Assembly (NCBI RefSeq): GCF_010974945.1
Contig: NZ_JAAIVB010000065.1
Location: 1-64,000, forward strand
Direction: 5' to 3'
Length of the DNA stretch: 64,000 nt
Source of the DNA: Noviherbaspirillum galbum
Lineage (GTDB): Bacteria; Pseudomonadota; Gammaproteobacteria; Burkholderiales; Burkholderiaceae_D
Of the stretch, positions 16,489 through 25,217 are shown in pieces. The notes beneath the pieces were generated by a model. That model searched no databases. It was not told the DNA's origin and worked only from the letters and a program-made list of their open reading frames with translations. A program made the translations under genes and the position numbers. Each line of letters begins with the position of its first letter. Position 1 is the first letter of the stretch.

Positions 16489-17643
16489 ATGCACCGTCCA
16501 TTCATGAACTCATCCGTCTCATTGCGCCGCGCCGCTGCCTTCTTCGTCCTGGTCCTGGCTGCCATGGGCGGCATCGTTCCCGCGCAGGCTGAACCCGTGC
16601 GCATCAAGGATATCGGCCGTCTCTCGGGCTGGCGCGAGAATGCGCTGACGGGATATGGCCTGGTCACCGGTCTGGCGGGCACGGGCGATTCGCCGCGCAA
16701 CAAGACGACCCGGCAATCGATCGCCAACATGCTGTCCCGCTTCGACATCTCGGCCTCGACCGACGACATCCAGAGCCGCAACGTCGCTGCGGTCATGATC
16801 ACCGCCAGCCTCACGCCGTTCGCGCGGGCCGGAGACATGGTCGACGTCACCGTGACCTCGATCGGCGACGCCCGCAGCCTGGTCGGCGGTTCGCTCATCC
16901 TGGCGCCGCTCAAGGGCGTGGATGGCCGCGTGTATGCGCTGGCCCAGGGTTCGGTCTCGGTTGGCGGCTACAAGTACGACATGAACGGCACCATGCAGCA
17001 GAAGAACCATCCCACGGTGGGTGCGGTGCCGGGCGGCGCCACCATCGAGGTGGGCGTTGCCGACGGCGTACCCGACATGCCGCGCAAGCTCACCTTCGTG
17101 CTTGCGGAGCCCGACTTCACCACGGCCAGTCGCGTGGCGCGCGCCATCAACGCCGCCATTGGGGAAGACATTGCCGACCCGCGCGATGCCGCGGGCATCG
17201 ATATCCGCGTGCCGGACCGCGGCGGTCGCCGGCTCGGCGATTTCCTGGCGGCGGTCGAAAACGCCCAGGTCGAACCCGACCGCCGCGCCAAGGTAGTCAT
17301 CAACGAGCGCACGGGAACGGTGGTCGCGGGCGGCGATGTGCGGATCTCGCGCGTTGCGGTGTCGCATGGCGATCTCAAGGTATCCATCAATACCGAGCAG
17401 ACAGCCTCCCAGCCGGTCCTCGTGCGGCAGACCGGGCAGGACGTGCGCACGGTGGTCGTGGCAAACAGCCGCGTCCAGGCGGAGGAAGGCGCGGAGACCG
17501 GCTATATCGCGCCCAACAACAATACCGTCGCGGACCTGGTCAAGGCGCTGACGCGCATCAAGACGAATACCCGCGACATCATCTCGGTGCTGCGGGCGGT
17601 GAAGGCGGCCGGCGCGCTCCATGCCGAGCTGATCGTGCAATGA
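16489..17643 (+). CDS. flgI: FlgI, P-ring protein
   Basis: A 384-aa protein from ATG 16489, 4 bases after flgH (ATG 16504 is an alternative). A Sec signal peptide ends near residue 33 (PAQA-EPVRIKD). Family stretches: IKDIGRLSGWRENALTGYGL, GLAGTGDSPRNKTT, SRNVAAVMITASLTPFARAG and a C-terminal segment with TRIKTNTRDIISVLRAVKAA. It forms the periplasmic P-ring. An upstream in-frame extension inside flgH was rejected. Confidence 0.95.
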   Translation: MHRPFMNSSVSLRRAAAFFVLVLAAMGGIVPAQAEPVRIKDIGRLSGWRENALTGYGLVTGLAGTGDSPRNKTTRQSIANMLSRFDISASTDDIQSRNVAAVMITASLTPFARAGDMVDVTVTSIGDARSLVGGSLILAPLKGVDGRVYALAQGSVSVGGYKYDMNGTMQQKNHPTVGAVPGGATIEVGVADGVPDMPRKLTFVLAEPDFTTASRVARAINAAIGEDIADPRDAAGIDIRVPDRGGRRLGDFLAAVENAQVEPDRRAKVVINERTGTVVAGGDVRISRVAVSHGDLKVSINTEQTASQPVLVRQTGQDVRTVVVANSRVQAEEGAETGYIAPNNNTVADLVKALTRIKTNTRDIISVLRAVKAAGALHAELIVQ

Positions 17644-17661
17644 CCATAAGGACCGCATGCC

Positions 17662-18075
17662 ATGAGTGACATCATTCCCATGACCACGGTTGGCCTCGTC
17701 GGCCTGGCGCTGGACGCCGCCGAAGCGCGGCACCGTGCCATCGCGCACAACATTGCCAACGCAGGCACCCCTGGCTTCCGGCCGCTGCGCGCCGACTTCC
17801 AGGCTCACCTCGCCCAGGCCCGGCAGGAACTGGCCGGCGCGGCGGATGGCGCTTCCGGGATCTCCGCTTCCACGCCCTCCGGCGATGCCGGTGCCATCCT
17901 GGCACGTTATCGTGCGGGCCTCGACCGGCTGGTGACGCGGGGCGATGGCCCCGTCGCCCTGGATGCGGAAGTTGCCGGGCTGTCCGAGAACACGCTCCAG
18001 CTGCAGGCGCTGGTCAAGGCACTGAACCGCCATTTCTCCATCCTCAACATCGCCGTCACGGAAGGAAAACGCTGA
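17662..18075 (+). CDS. flgB: FlgB, proximal rod protein
   Basis: A 137-aa protein with ATG 17662 behind AAGGA. It has the rod-family N-terminal motif AIAHNIANAGTPGFRPLRAD and the C-terminal LSENTLQLQALVKALNRHFS, the usual FlgB ends, and a normal length. It links the MS-ring/FliE to the rod. Its stop overlaps the flgC start by one base. Confidence 0.92.
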   Translation: MSDIIPMTTVGLVGLALDAAEARHRAIAHNIANAGTPGFRPLRADFQAHLAQARQELAGAADGASGISASTPSGDAGAILARYRAGLDRLVTRGDGPVALDAEVAGLSENTLQLQALVKALNRHFSILNIAVTEGKR

Positions 18076-18524
18076 TGGAATTTTCTGCCCTGTTCCAGAT
18101 CAGCGCCTCGGGAATGGCTCTGGAAAAGCTGCGGGTCGAAACGACCGCGGCCAATATTGCGAACATGCATGTTTCCGCTCCATCCGTCGACAAGGTCTAC
18201 CGGCCCTTGCGCGTCGTTGCCCAGGAAGCCCGTCCTGCCTTTGCGGCGCAATTCAATGCCATGCTTTCGAACCAGGAGGGGAAGGCCGGCGCGGGAGGCG
18301 TGACCGGCGCGAGCGTGGTGCCGCTGGAGACGATTCCGCGCCTGGCCTACGACCCGGGGCATCCGCACGCCGATGACAAGGGCTACGTTGCCTACCCCGG
18401 CGTCAATCACCAGGATGAAATGCTGCAGCTGGTCACCGCGCTGCGTGCCTACGAGGCGAACGTGACCGCCATGAACGCTGCCCGCACCATGGCGGCGCGT
18501 GCCCTCGACATTGGAGGCCAATGA
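18075..18524 (+). CDS. flgC: FlgC, proximal rod protein
   Basis: A 149-aa protein: FQISASGMALEKLRVETTAA and NIANMHVSAPSVDKVYRPLR near the N-terminus and YPGVNHQDEMLQLVTALRAY toward the C-terminus are typical FlgC sequences. The usual proline after ANxxT is altered (IANMHVSAPS). It forms the proximal rod with FlgB. The stop overlaps fliE by 4 bases. Confidence 0.92.
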   Translation: MEFSALFQISASGMALEKLRVETTAANIANMHVSAPSVDKVYRPLRVVAQEARPAFAAQFNAMLSNQEGKAGAGGVTGASVVPLETIPRLAYDPGHPHADDKGYVAYPGVNHQDEMLQLVTALRAYEANVTAMNAARTMAARALDIGGQ

Positions 18525-18865
18525 TGTCATTCGAACAGATCGCTTCGATATCCGGCGCGGCGGACGCATTGCCGGCCAACCTGGCACAGGCATTCGGGCT
18601 CGACATGCCGGCGGCCGTTGCGGATGGGGCGGCGCCGATGCAAGGCCCGGAATTTTCGCGTCTTTTCCTCGACCAGATTTCGGCAGTGAACGACAAGCTT
18701 TCTGGCGCGGACCATGCGGTACAGATGCTTGCGACCGGAGAAGCTCCCAGCCTGCACGACGTCATGATCAGGCTGGAAGAAGCGCGACTGTCGTTCCAGC
18801 TCCTGGCGCAGGTGCGCAATCGCCTGCTCGAGGCTTACCAGGAAGTCATGCGCATGCAGGTCTGA
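18521..18865 (+). CDS. fliE: FliE, MS-ring to rod adaptor
   Basis: A 114-aa protein starting at an ATG that overlaps the flgC stop. The C-terminal half, LATGEAPSLHDVMIRLEEAR then FQLLAQVRNRLLEAYQEVMR, is the FliE signature region; the N-terminal half is variable, as usual. It is a small exported protein joining the MS-ring to the rod. The position between flgC and fliF is the standard one. Confidence 0.9.
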   Translation: MMSFEQIASISGAADALPANLAQAFGLDMPAAVADGAAPMQGPEFSRLFLDQISAVNDKLSGADHAVQMLATGEAPSLHDVMIRLEEARLSFQLLAQVRNRLLEAYQEVMRMQV

Positions 18866-18889
18866 CGCCGTCCCCTAACAGGAATCGCC

Positions 18890-20374
18890 ATGGAAAACCT
18901 TATCGCTTTATGGAACAGGCAGCCCGCCGGCAAGAAGGCCGGGCTTGCCGCAGGCATGCTGCTGATCTTGGCACTGGTTGCCGCGCTTGGCTACATGACA
19001 ATGCGGGTGGAGTACCAGGTGCTGTTCTCCGACCTGCAGCAGCGCGACGCGGCGGCGATGGCGGCCGAACTCGAGCGCATGAAGGTGCCATACAGGCTGT
19101 CCGACAACGGGGGTGCGATCCTCGTCCCCAAGGACCAGGTGCACAAGAGCAGGATGAAACTGGCGGGCAAGGACATCCCGCTGCAGGGCGGAATCGGCTT
19201 CGAGGTATTCAACAATGCGGACTTCGGCATGACCGATTTCGTGCAAAAGGTGAATTACCAGCGGGCAGTGCAAGGCGAGCTGACCCGCACCCTGCTTTCC
19301 ATCGAGGATGTGCAGGCCGTCCGCGTGCATCTCGCGGTGCCCGAGCAAGGCTTGTTCAAAAAGGCAACGACGCGCTCAAAGGCATCGGTCACGCTGACGC
19401 TGAAGCCGAGCAAGACGCTGGCGGCGAACCAGATCACCGGCATCCAGAGACTGGTCGCTGCCTCCGTCGCGGACGTCGCCCCAGACGACGTCACGGTCAT
19501 CGACCAGCACGGCGTCGCCCTGACCCGGCGTGCGCAGGCGGAAGGAGAGGTCCTTGCTTCCGGCGTGCAGATCGAGAGCAAGCGCGAGACGGAGGATTAC
19601 CTCGCGCGCAAGATCAATCTGGTGCTGGAAAACGCCTTCGGCCGCGGCGCCGCCACGGCGATCGTTGACGTCGCGCTGAGCGGGGATCATCGGCGCATCG
19701 TGACCGAACAAGGGGTGCAGTCCAAAACCGGCAAGTCCGACGCCGGTGCGGCAACGGCAGGCAGCCGCGAGCGGCCGGCGTCGAACGCCGTTCCGTCGAT
19801 CGAAGGAATGTCGCTTGCCGGAAACCTCAACCCGCTTCCGGACGGCGCGACGCCGGGCAACCGCCGCGTCGAGCAGACGGTGATCCCGCCGGGCGGCTTG
19901 CGCCGCATGACAGTGGCGATCGTCATCAAGCGCCAGCTCGACCCCGCTCAGCTCGAGCGTCTGAAGGAAGTCGTCGGCTCGGCCGCGGGATTCAATGCCC
20001 AGCGGGGAGACGCCATCGTCGTCTATCCGCTTGGCGATGCTGCATCTGCAAACGCGGCCGACGCGAAGACGACCACGGACCAGGTTCGCCCTGATGAGGA
20101 AGCGTCAGTCCGATCGGAAGGGCAGTCCAGGGAGAGGATCACATCCGCCGGCACGCACTGGATTGCCATGGCTGGCATCGTTGCCGGATTCGGTGGCCTG
20201 GCGTTATTTCTGGCGCTCCGGCGCCGCGCGGCCAGGTACACGCCCGCGATCTCGATGGCAGGCTCGCCGCTTGCGCCGGCCATGACGGCCGCCGAGCGCG
20301 AGAAAACCCTGGTTCGATTGAAGCAATGGGTTAATGGCGGACAGGCCGGTCTGACCGGGGAGGTGAGGCGATGA
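18890..20374 (+). CDS. fliF: FliF, MS-ring protein
   Basis: A 494-aa protein with AGGAA before ATG 18890. It has a first transmembrane helix at about residues 20-40, ring-building regions (VEYQVLFSDLQQRDAAAMAA; GFEVFNNADFGMTDFVQKVN; RAVQGELTRTLLSIEDVQAV), a beta-collar region and a second transmembrane helix about residues 425-445. The C-terminal tail after it is short. In motile flagella this tail binds FliG; the next gene is not a standard fliG. Total length is below the usual 550 aa, mostly in the C-terminal part. Confidence 0.93.
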   Translation: MENLIALWNRQPAGKKAGLAAGMLLILALVAALGYMTMRVEYQVLFSDLQQRDAAAMAAELERMKVPYRLSDNGGAILVPKDQVHKSRMKLAGKDIPLQGGIGFEVFNNADFGMTDFVQKVNYQRAVQGELTRTLLSIEDVQAVRVHLAVPEQGLFKKATTRSKASVTLTLKPSKTLAANQITGIQRLVAASVADVAPDDVTVIDQHGVALTRRAQAEGEVLASGVQIESKRETEDYLARKINLVLENAFGRGAATAIVDVALSGDHRRIVTEQGVQSKTGKSDAGAATAGSRERPASNAVPSIEGMSLAGNLNPLPDGATPGNRRVEQTVIPPGGLRRMTVAIVIKRQLDPAQLERLKEVVGSAAGFNAQRGDAIVVYPLGDAASANAADAKTTTDQVRPDEEASVRSEGQSRERITSAGTHWIAMAGIVAGFGGLALFLALRRRAARYTPAISMAGSPLAPAMTAAEREKTLVRLKQWVNGGQAGLTGEVRR

Positions 20375-20931
20375 ACGTCGTGGATGGAATGCAGGGATAC
20401 CGCCAGGCCGCCGCCGCCTTGCACGGCTATGCGGAGAGCGACCGCGAATGGCTGCTTGGCGCCTTTCCCGAACATGACCGCGCCATCCTGCGCGATTACC
20501 TTGGCGAACTCGATGCGCTCGGTTTCGTGCCTGGACAGGAGGCGCGAACAGCACGACAGCCAGCGACACCAATCCAGGACTCGGCGCTGGAGCAGATTCG
20601 TCGAGCGAGTGCCGATGAGATTCATGCTTCGCTGGCAAAGGAACCTTGCGCGTTGATAGGCGACGTGCTGATGCTGGCGTCCTGGCCCTGGAAAGCAGAG
20701 TTCCTCGAACGTCTTTCCGGTGCGCGGCGGAATGCGGTCCTGCGGCATGCCAGCGAAAAGCGGAACGTGGCGCCATCGCGCCAGTCGTTCCTGCTGACGC
20801 TACTTGCGAAGACATTGCAGGATCGGGATGCGGCGTATGCGGGGCGTCACGATTTTCGCCGCGAGTCATCGAGCGTGACATTCAGCCTTTCCCTTTGCTG
20901 GCAACGGATAAGGGGTTGCTTGCCATGGTAA
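20371..20931 (+). CDS. Unrecognised 186-aa protein in the fliG position
   Basis: A 186-aa protein overlapping fliF by 4 bases and fliH by 7 bases, exactly where fliG (about 330 aa) normally lies. It is helical, with segments such as EIHASLAKEPCALIGDVLML and WKAEFLERLSGARRNAVLRH that recall the armadillo-like repeats in the FliG middle domain (x-EEPQxIAxxLxxL... VLxxLPxxxRxEV). It has no room for the FliG C-terminal domain with its charged torque helix. Whether it is a shrunken FliG or an unrelated adaptor (SctK-like in role) cannot be settled here. The last 25 residues are rich in Ser and Arg and look unstructured. Confidence 0.6.
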   Translation: MNVVDGMQGYRQAAAALHGYAESDREWLLGAFPEHDRAILRDYLGELDALGFVPGQEARTARQPATPIQDSALEQIRRASADEIHASLAKEPCALIGDVLMLASWPWKAEFLERLSGARRNAVLRHASEKRNVAPSRQSFLLTLLAKTLQDRDAAYAGRHDFRRESSSVTFSLSLCWQRIRGCLPW

Positions 20932-21719
20932 GGATCCTTCGCAAGCCGGCCTTTTCCGCGGAATCGCGTGCAATCGGCCGCGCGTCGAACCGGATCGCGG
21001 CAACGGCCGTGAACGGCGTGTCGCCGGTGCCTGAAGTCGCCGATGCCTTGGCGCAGTCGTGCCTGAATAACCAACAGCGGCAAAGCAAGGAACAGAAGGA
21101 AGAAGAAGCGTGCTTGCGCGCTGCGGCACGGTGGGAGGCGGAACAGTCGGCGGCGCGCGAGCAATGGCAACGGGCGGGCAAGGAAGCCGAACAGCGCGGA
21201 TATGCCGATGGCATGAAGAAGGCTCAGTCTGCCCTGGAGGATGCGACAAGGATGCAGGCCGCACGTGTTGCGACGCTGGCAACGGCCTTGCGCCAGTCCG
21301 TCGAAACGCTGCGCAAGCAGTCGGAAGAGGATGTCATCGCGCTGGCCTTCGCCGCCGTCTGCCGCATACTCGGCGAACATGCGATGGAACGGGGTGTCGT
21401 CGTCGCGATGGTGCGGGAAACGATGGCCGGCATGGCATCCGGTCCGCATGCAGACGGTGAATTCCTGACGGTCTGGCTGCATCCGGAAGACCTCGCGTTG
21501 CTGCAGCAGGGGACCGCGCTTCCCGCGGACCTGGCGCAGGCGCAGTGGAAGGCCGATCCTGCCATCGCTGCCGGCGGGTGCATGATCGAGACGGCCCGGG
21601 GAACGCTCGATGCCCGGCTGGACATTCAATTGGAAGCGTTCCGCGCGGGGATGCTTGCGGCAAGGGCGAGGCATGGCAATGATGCGAAGGAGGGCGGCGA
21701 TGACCCATCCCATGCCTGA
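20925..21719 (+). CDS. fliH: FliH, ATPase-regulating export protein
   Basis: A 264-aa protein from ATG 20925, which overlaps the end of the previous gene. It has a long Glu/Gln/Ala/Lys-rich coiled-coil stretch (residues about 55-115, KEQKEEEACLRAAARWEAEQ) including a GYADGMKKAQ segment, and a C-terminal region (AFAAVCRILGEHAMERGVVV; LTVWLHPEDLALLQQG; GGCMIETARGTLDARLDIQL), all as in FliH/SctL. It holds the FliI ATPase at the export gate. It overlaps fliI by 20 bases. Confidence 0.9.
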   Translation: MVRILRKPAFSAESRAIGRASNRIAATAVNGVSPVPEVADALAQSCLNNQQRQSKEQKEEEACLRAAARWEAEQSAAREQWQRAGKEAEQRGYADGMKKAQSALEDATRMQAARVATLATALRQSVETLRKQSEEDVIALAFAAVCRILGEHAMERGVVVAMVRETMAGMASGPHADGEFLTVWLHPEDLALLQQGTALPADLAQAQWKADPAIAAGGCMIETARGTLDARLDIQLEAFRAGMLAARARHGNDAKEGGDDPSHA

Positions 21720-23058
21720 GCCGCGTCTCGCGCAGGCCTGCCTCGAGGCGCTTCGTTCCATGCCATTGACGCGGCGTACCGGCCGCGTCGTCCGTGTCAG
21801 CGGCAAGTGCATCGAGTCTCGCGGACCCGACGCGGCGATCGGCGAGCTTTGCGACATCCATGTCGACGCCACCGGTCCGGCGGCGCATGGACTGATCAAG
21901 GCCGAGGTCGTCGGCGTGCAGCCAGGCCGCCTCGTGCTGATGCCGTATGGCGACGTCAAGGGAATCGCAAGCGGATGTCTCGTCGTGGCCGCCGGACGGA
22001 GGCATGACATCCCGGTCGGCGAGGAATTCCTTGGACGCGTGATCGATGCCTTCGGCAAGCCGCTCGACGACGGCCCGGCAATCGATGGCGACGCCACGGC
22101 GCGGCAAGCCTTGCAGGGCACGGCCCCCAATCCGCTGGCCCGGCCGCGCATTGACCGCCTGCTGGAGACCGGCGTTCGCGCCATCGACGGATTGCTGCCG
22201 CTGGGGCTGGGCCAGCGCTCGGGCATCTTCGCCGGCAGCGGCGTCGGCAAGAGCACCTTGCTCGGCATGCTGGCTCGCCAGGTAAAGACCGACGTCAACG
22301 TGATCGCCCTGATCGGCGAGCGCGGTCGCGAGGTGCGGGAATTCATCGAGAAGCAGCTTGGCGCGGAAGGCATGCGGCGCAGCATCGTGATCGTGGCAAC
22401 CTCCGACCAGCCGGCGCTGGCGATAGTGCGCGCCGCCCATGCCGCAACCGCGCACGCGGAGCATCTCCGCCAGCAAGGGCGTCATGTGCTGCTCATGATG
22501 GATTCGCTCACCCGCTTTGCCATGGCGCGCCGCGAAATCGGGCTCGCGGCCGGCGAGCCGCCGACCGCGCGCGGCTACACGCCCTCCGTGTTCGCGGACA
22601 TTCCGGAGCTGTGCGAACGTTGCGGCACCTCGGAATCGGGAGGTTCGATCACGGCGCTGTACACCGTGCTGGTGGAAGGGGACGATTTCAACGAACCGAT
22701 TTCGGACATCGTCCGCGCCACCCTGGACGGCCACATCATGCTGTCGCGCGAGCTGGCCCATGCCGGCCATTACCCCGCCATCGACGTCTTGCAGAGCGTC
22801 AGCCGCCTGGCTGCCGATCTCACGACGGACAGCGAACGACAGATCATGCGCGCCGTGACCGAATTGCTGGCGACCCATGCCCGTCATCGTCCCATGATTG
22901 AAATGGGCGCGTATCGCCAGGGCAGCCGAGCAGACATCGACCATGCGATTGCCAGACAACCCGTCCTGACGGCGGTATTGCGCCAGGAAGTGAATGATGC
23001 CAGTCCGCGCGCGGATACCCTCGCTCGACTGAAACATGCCTCGGGAGGCGCGCCATGA
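21700..23058 (+). CDS. fliI: FliI, export ATPase
   Basis: A 452-aa F1-beta-like ATPase. ATG 21700 is preceded by AAGGAGGGCGG. The Walker A motif GSGVGKST is at residues 179-186; the Walker B region VLLMMDSLTRFAMARREIG and the segment IALIGERGREVREFIEK are clear. It unfolds or releases export substrates at the gate and works with FliH and FliJ. Length is normal. The stop overlaps fliJ by 4 bases. Confidence 0.96.
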   Translation: MTHPMPEPRLAQACLEALRSMPLTRRTGRVVRVSGKCIESRGPDAAIGELCDIHVDATGPAAHGLIKAEVVGVQPGRLVLMPYGDVKGIASGCLVVAAGRRHDIPVGEEFLGRVIDAFGKPLDDGPAIDGDATARQALQGTAPNPLARPRIDRLLETGVRAIDGLLPLGLGQRSGIFAGSGVGKSTLLGMLARQVKTDVNVIALIGERGREVREFIEKQLGAEGMRRSIVIVATSDQPALAIVRAAHAATAHAEHLRQQGRHVLLMMDSLTRFAMARREIGLAAGEPPTARGYTPSVFADIPELCERCGTSESGGSITALYTVLVEGDDFNEPISDIVRATLDGHIMLSRELAHAGHYPAIDVLQSVSRLAADLTTDSERQIMRAVTELLATHARHRPMIEMGAYRQGSRADIDHAIARQPVLTAVLRQEVNDASPRADTLARLKHASGGAP

Positions 23059-23531
23059 GCGGGCCGGCAGGATTTCGCTACGCGCTCGAACCCCTGTTGC
23101 GCCAACGGGACTGGGAGTGCCAGCAATTGAGCGCCGACCTGGCCGTCGTTACAACTGCCATCGCCGCATTGCAAAGCCGGGTCGATGGCATCGATGGCGA
23201 CATGCTCGCCGCTTCCGACAATGCGCGGCAGGATGCTGTGGCTGGTGCTCTGCCTTGCGCCAGCCGCCTTGTCATCGCGAGCCGTTACTTGCGCGAGCTA
23301 TCCGCCCGCCGCGGGCGCGTCGCCGCCGAACTCAAGGAAAGCGAATGTAATCGTGACCGGCTGATCGAGCAGATCCTCGCGTTGCGCAAGGCGCTCGACC
23401 GGCTGAAGCAGCACAAGCAGGAGGCCGCCGACCGTTTCGCGGCATCGCTCCAGTCCCGGGAAATGCGCGACGCCGATGACCATTGGCTGGTGTTGTCGAA
23501 ATACAAGGAGAGTGCCGATGAACGTCATTGA
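23055..23531 (+). CDS. fliJ: FliJ, export ATPase stalk protein
   Basis: A 158-aa coiled-coil protein, as FliJ/SctO proteins are, starting with FRYALEPLLRQRDWECQQLS, the usual FliJ opening (F-x-L-x-x-L-x-x-x-R). It acts as the central stalk in the FliI hexamer. It overlaps fliI by 4 bases and the following fliK-position gene by 14 bases. Confidence 0.88.
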   Translation: MSGPAGFRYALEPLLRQRDWECQQLSADLAVVTTAIAALQSRVDGIDGDMLAASDNARQDAVAGALPCASRLVIASRYLRELSARRGRVAAELKESECNRDRLIEQILALRKALDRLKQHKQEAADRFAASLQSREMRDADDHWLVLSKYKESADERH

Positions 23532-24819
23532 CGGCAAGCCAGTACAAGCCGGGATAGGGCGCACCGATTTCGCCATTCCGGCAGACGTTGCTGCCGGTCC
23601 TGCGGGGAATGTAAGTCGCCGCCAGGCTTGGCTGCTCGCGCTGGAGCATGCCTGGCTGGGCAGCATGCAGGCGAGGTCCGGAAGGCAGGCAGGTCCAGGT
23701 CGGGTTCCCGAGGATGCCGGCAAGGCACGGTCCGGCGGAAACGATGACGGTAATGGCGGCGAACTGCCGTCGCGGCTGATTCCAGCCATTGCATTTCCCA
23801 ACGAACGGGCTGACAGCGAATGCGAAGCGAATATCCCGCGTGCGGTGGGGCAGCCGTCTGCCGCAACGGCTTCCCGGCTTGTGAACGCCGGGCCGCGTCA
23901 CCCCGAACTGGCGGATGCGGGAAGGCCAACCGGAGGCGAGGCTGAAGCGCAGAAATCTTGGGGCTCAACCAGCGCCATTTCCGAACGGCCGGCAGTTCGG
24001 CAAGATAGTTTCGATGCCATGCCTCATGCATCGACCGCCAGGGCCGCGGAAGAGCCTGGAAGAGCGCCGTTCGGCGAACGTCTTAAGGCCGGGCGGGCTG
24101 TCATGGCTGGTGGCGCCGTGCGCATGGACGTGTCGCATGCCGGCGCGGCGTCCTCGTCCATCGACGCCGGGACACCGGTAGCCGCGCATTCCGCATCCAC
24201 CGATCCGGTATGGCCCGGGATGCTTGTTGGAGCGGAAAACGCCAATGCCCGAAACCCTTCAGTGCCAGCGACGCCATCGCCGAGCGTCATTGCGGCCGGC
24301 ACGGCCAGCATTGCAATATCGCCAATCCTTACCGTCCCGGTCGGGCTGCCTATCGCCGGCCAGCCTTACCCGCGTGGCGCTTCTCCGTCCGCAGGCGCAC
24401 CCTTTGCCCTGCCTGAGACCGCGGTTGAGACTAGCCATGAATCCTTGGATTCGAAGGCTTCGTCCGGAAAGCTTGGCGGAACGGCGGGGGAAGCCCCTCC
24501 GGCCCGCAACGTTCACGTCTATCGCGATGCGCGCGGCGTGCAAGCCTGGATACGCGATGCGGCCCTCGATGCGGCGGATGCGGAAGCGGTCTCGCGTGCC
24601 TTGCAAGAAGAGTTCCTGCGCAGCGGCGAAAGTATTAGCGCCATCCACGTGAACGGAAAAATGATCTCCGCCACTGTATCCCCTGGAAAGGCAGGCGCCG
24701 CATCGATCGCCACGCATGACGAGGGCTTGCATCTGGGCGGCGACCATGGCGGGCCCGCGGCGGAAGAATCCGAACTCGTCTATCAACCAGCTCCAGGAGC
24801 ATCAATCCATGGCCATTGA
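23518..24819 (+). CDS. fliK: FliK-position protein, putative hook-length control
   Basis: A 433-aa protein rich in Ala, Gly, Ser and Pro and mostly without predicted fold, as the ruler part of FliK is. It lies between fliJ and flgD, the standard fliK position. The C-terminal 100 residues contain a short ordered part (VYRDARGVQAWIRDAALDAA; LRSGESISAIHVNGKMISAT) but I do not see the usual FliK hook domain with its LxLxPxxLG pattern. The gene name rests mainly on position and composition. Overlaps flgD by 11 bases. Confidence 0.65.
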   Translation: MNVIDGKPVQAGIGRTDFAIPADVAAGPAGNVSRRQAWLLALEHAWLGSMQARSGRQAGPGRVPEDAGKARSGGNDDGNGGELPSRLIPAIAFPNERADSECEANIPRAVGQPSAATASRLVNAGPRHPELADAGRPTGGEAEAQKSWGSTSAISERPAVRQDSFDAMPHASTARAAEEPGRAPFGERLKAGRAVMAGGAVRMDVSHAGAASSSIDAGTPVAAHSASTDPVWPGMLVGAENANARNPSVPATPSPSVIAAGTASIAISPILTVPVGLPIAGQPYPRGASPSAGAPFALPETAVETSHESLDSKASSGKLGGTAGEAPPARNVHVYRDARGVQAWIRDAALDAADAEAVSRALQEEFLRSGESISAIHVNGKMISATVSPGKAGAASIATHDEGLHLGGDHGGPAAEESELVYQPAPGASIHGH

Positions 24820-25207
24820 ATCCATCGCTGCCGCCGACGCACAGTCCAAGCTCAACAGCATCGGCATCCAGGAATTTCTCAAGATTCTTACCAGCCAGCT
24901 AACCAACCAGGATCCGCTGAAGCCGCTGGACAACCAGGAATTCATCGCTCAGGTCGCGCAATTCACGTCCCTCGAACAAAGCCGGCAGCTCAACCAGAAG
25001 ATCGACCAGCTCGTCGCCATGCAGGCGGCGAGCCATTCCATCGGCATGCTGGGACGCGTTGCCGACATCAAGACCGACAGCGGGACCCAGACCGGCACCG
25101 TCAAGGCGATCGGCTTCCAGAACGGCGAAGCGCGCCTGACCTTGCAGATGCCGGATGGCTCCTACCTGACTGACGTTGCCATCAACCAGATCAATACCAT
25201 CCGATAG
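24809..25207 (+). CDS. flgD: FlgD, hook cap (short form)
   Basis: A 132-aa protein whose first 75 residues are typical FlgD: FLKILTSQLTNQDPLKPLDN, QEFIAQVAQFTSLEQSRQLN. The remaining 55 residues fit one half of the Tudor-like domain (MLGRVADIKTDSGTQTGTVK; VAINQINTIR). FlgD is usually 220 aa or more and has an Ig/FnIII-like domain inserted here; that is missing. The hook scaffold role is likely kept, but the cap would be small. ATG 24809 lies inside the end of the previous gene. Confidence 0.9.
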   Translation: MAIESIAAADAQSKLNSIGIQEFLKILTSQLTNQDPLKPLDNQEFIAQVAQFTSLEQSRQLNQKIDQLVAMQAASHSIGMLGRVADIKTDSGTQTGTVKAIGFQNGEARLTLQMPDGSYLTDVAINQINTIR

Positions 25208-25217
25208 GGATTTTTCC

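Noticed and set aside
20371-20931. Frameshifted or decayed fliG
   Set aside because: The interval between fliF and fliH is only 550 bases and both borders overlap neatly with the neighbours, so a full-length fliG broken by a point error cannot be hidden here.
20847-22385. Long minus-strand frames opposite fliH, fliI and other array genes
   Set aside because: Antisense shadows of clearly identified flagellar genes; no start signals and no protein-like composition.
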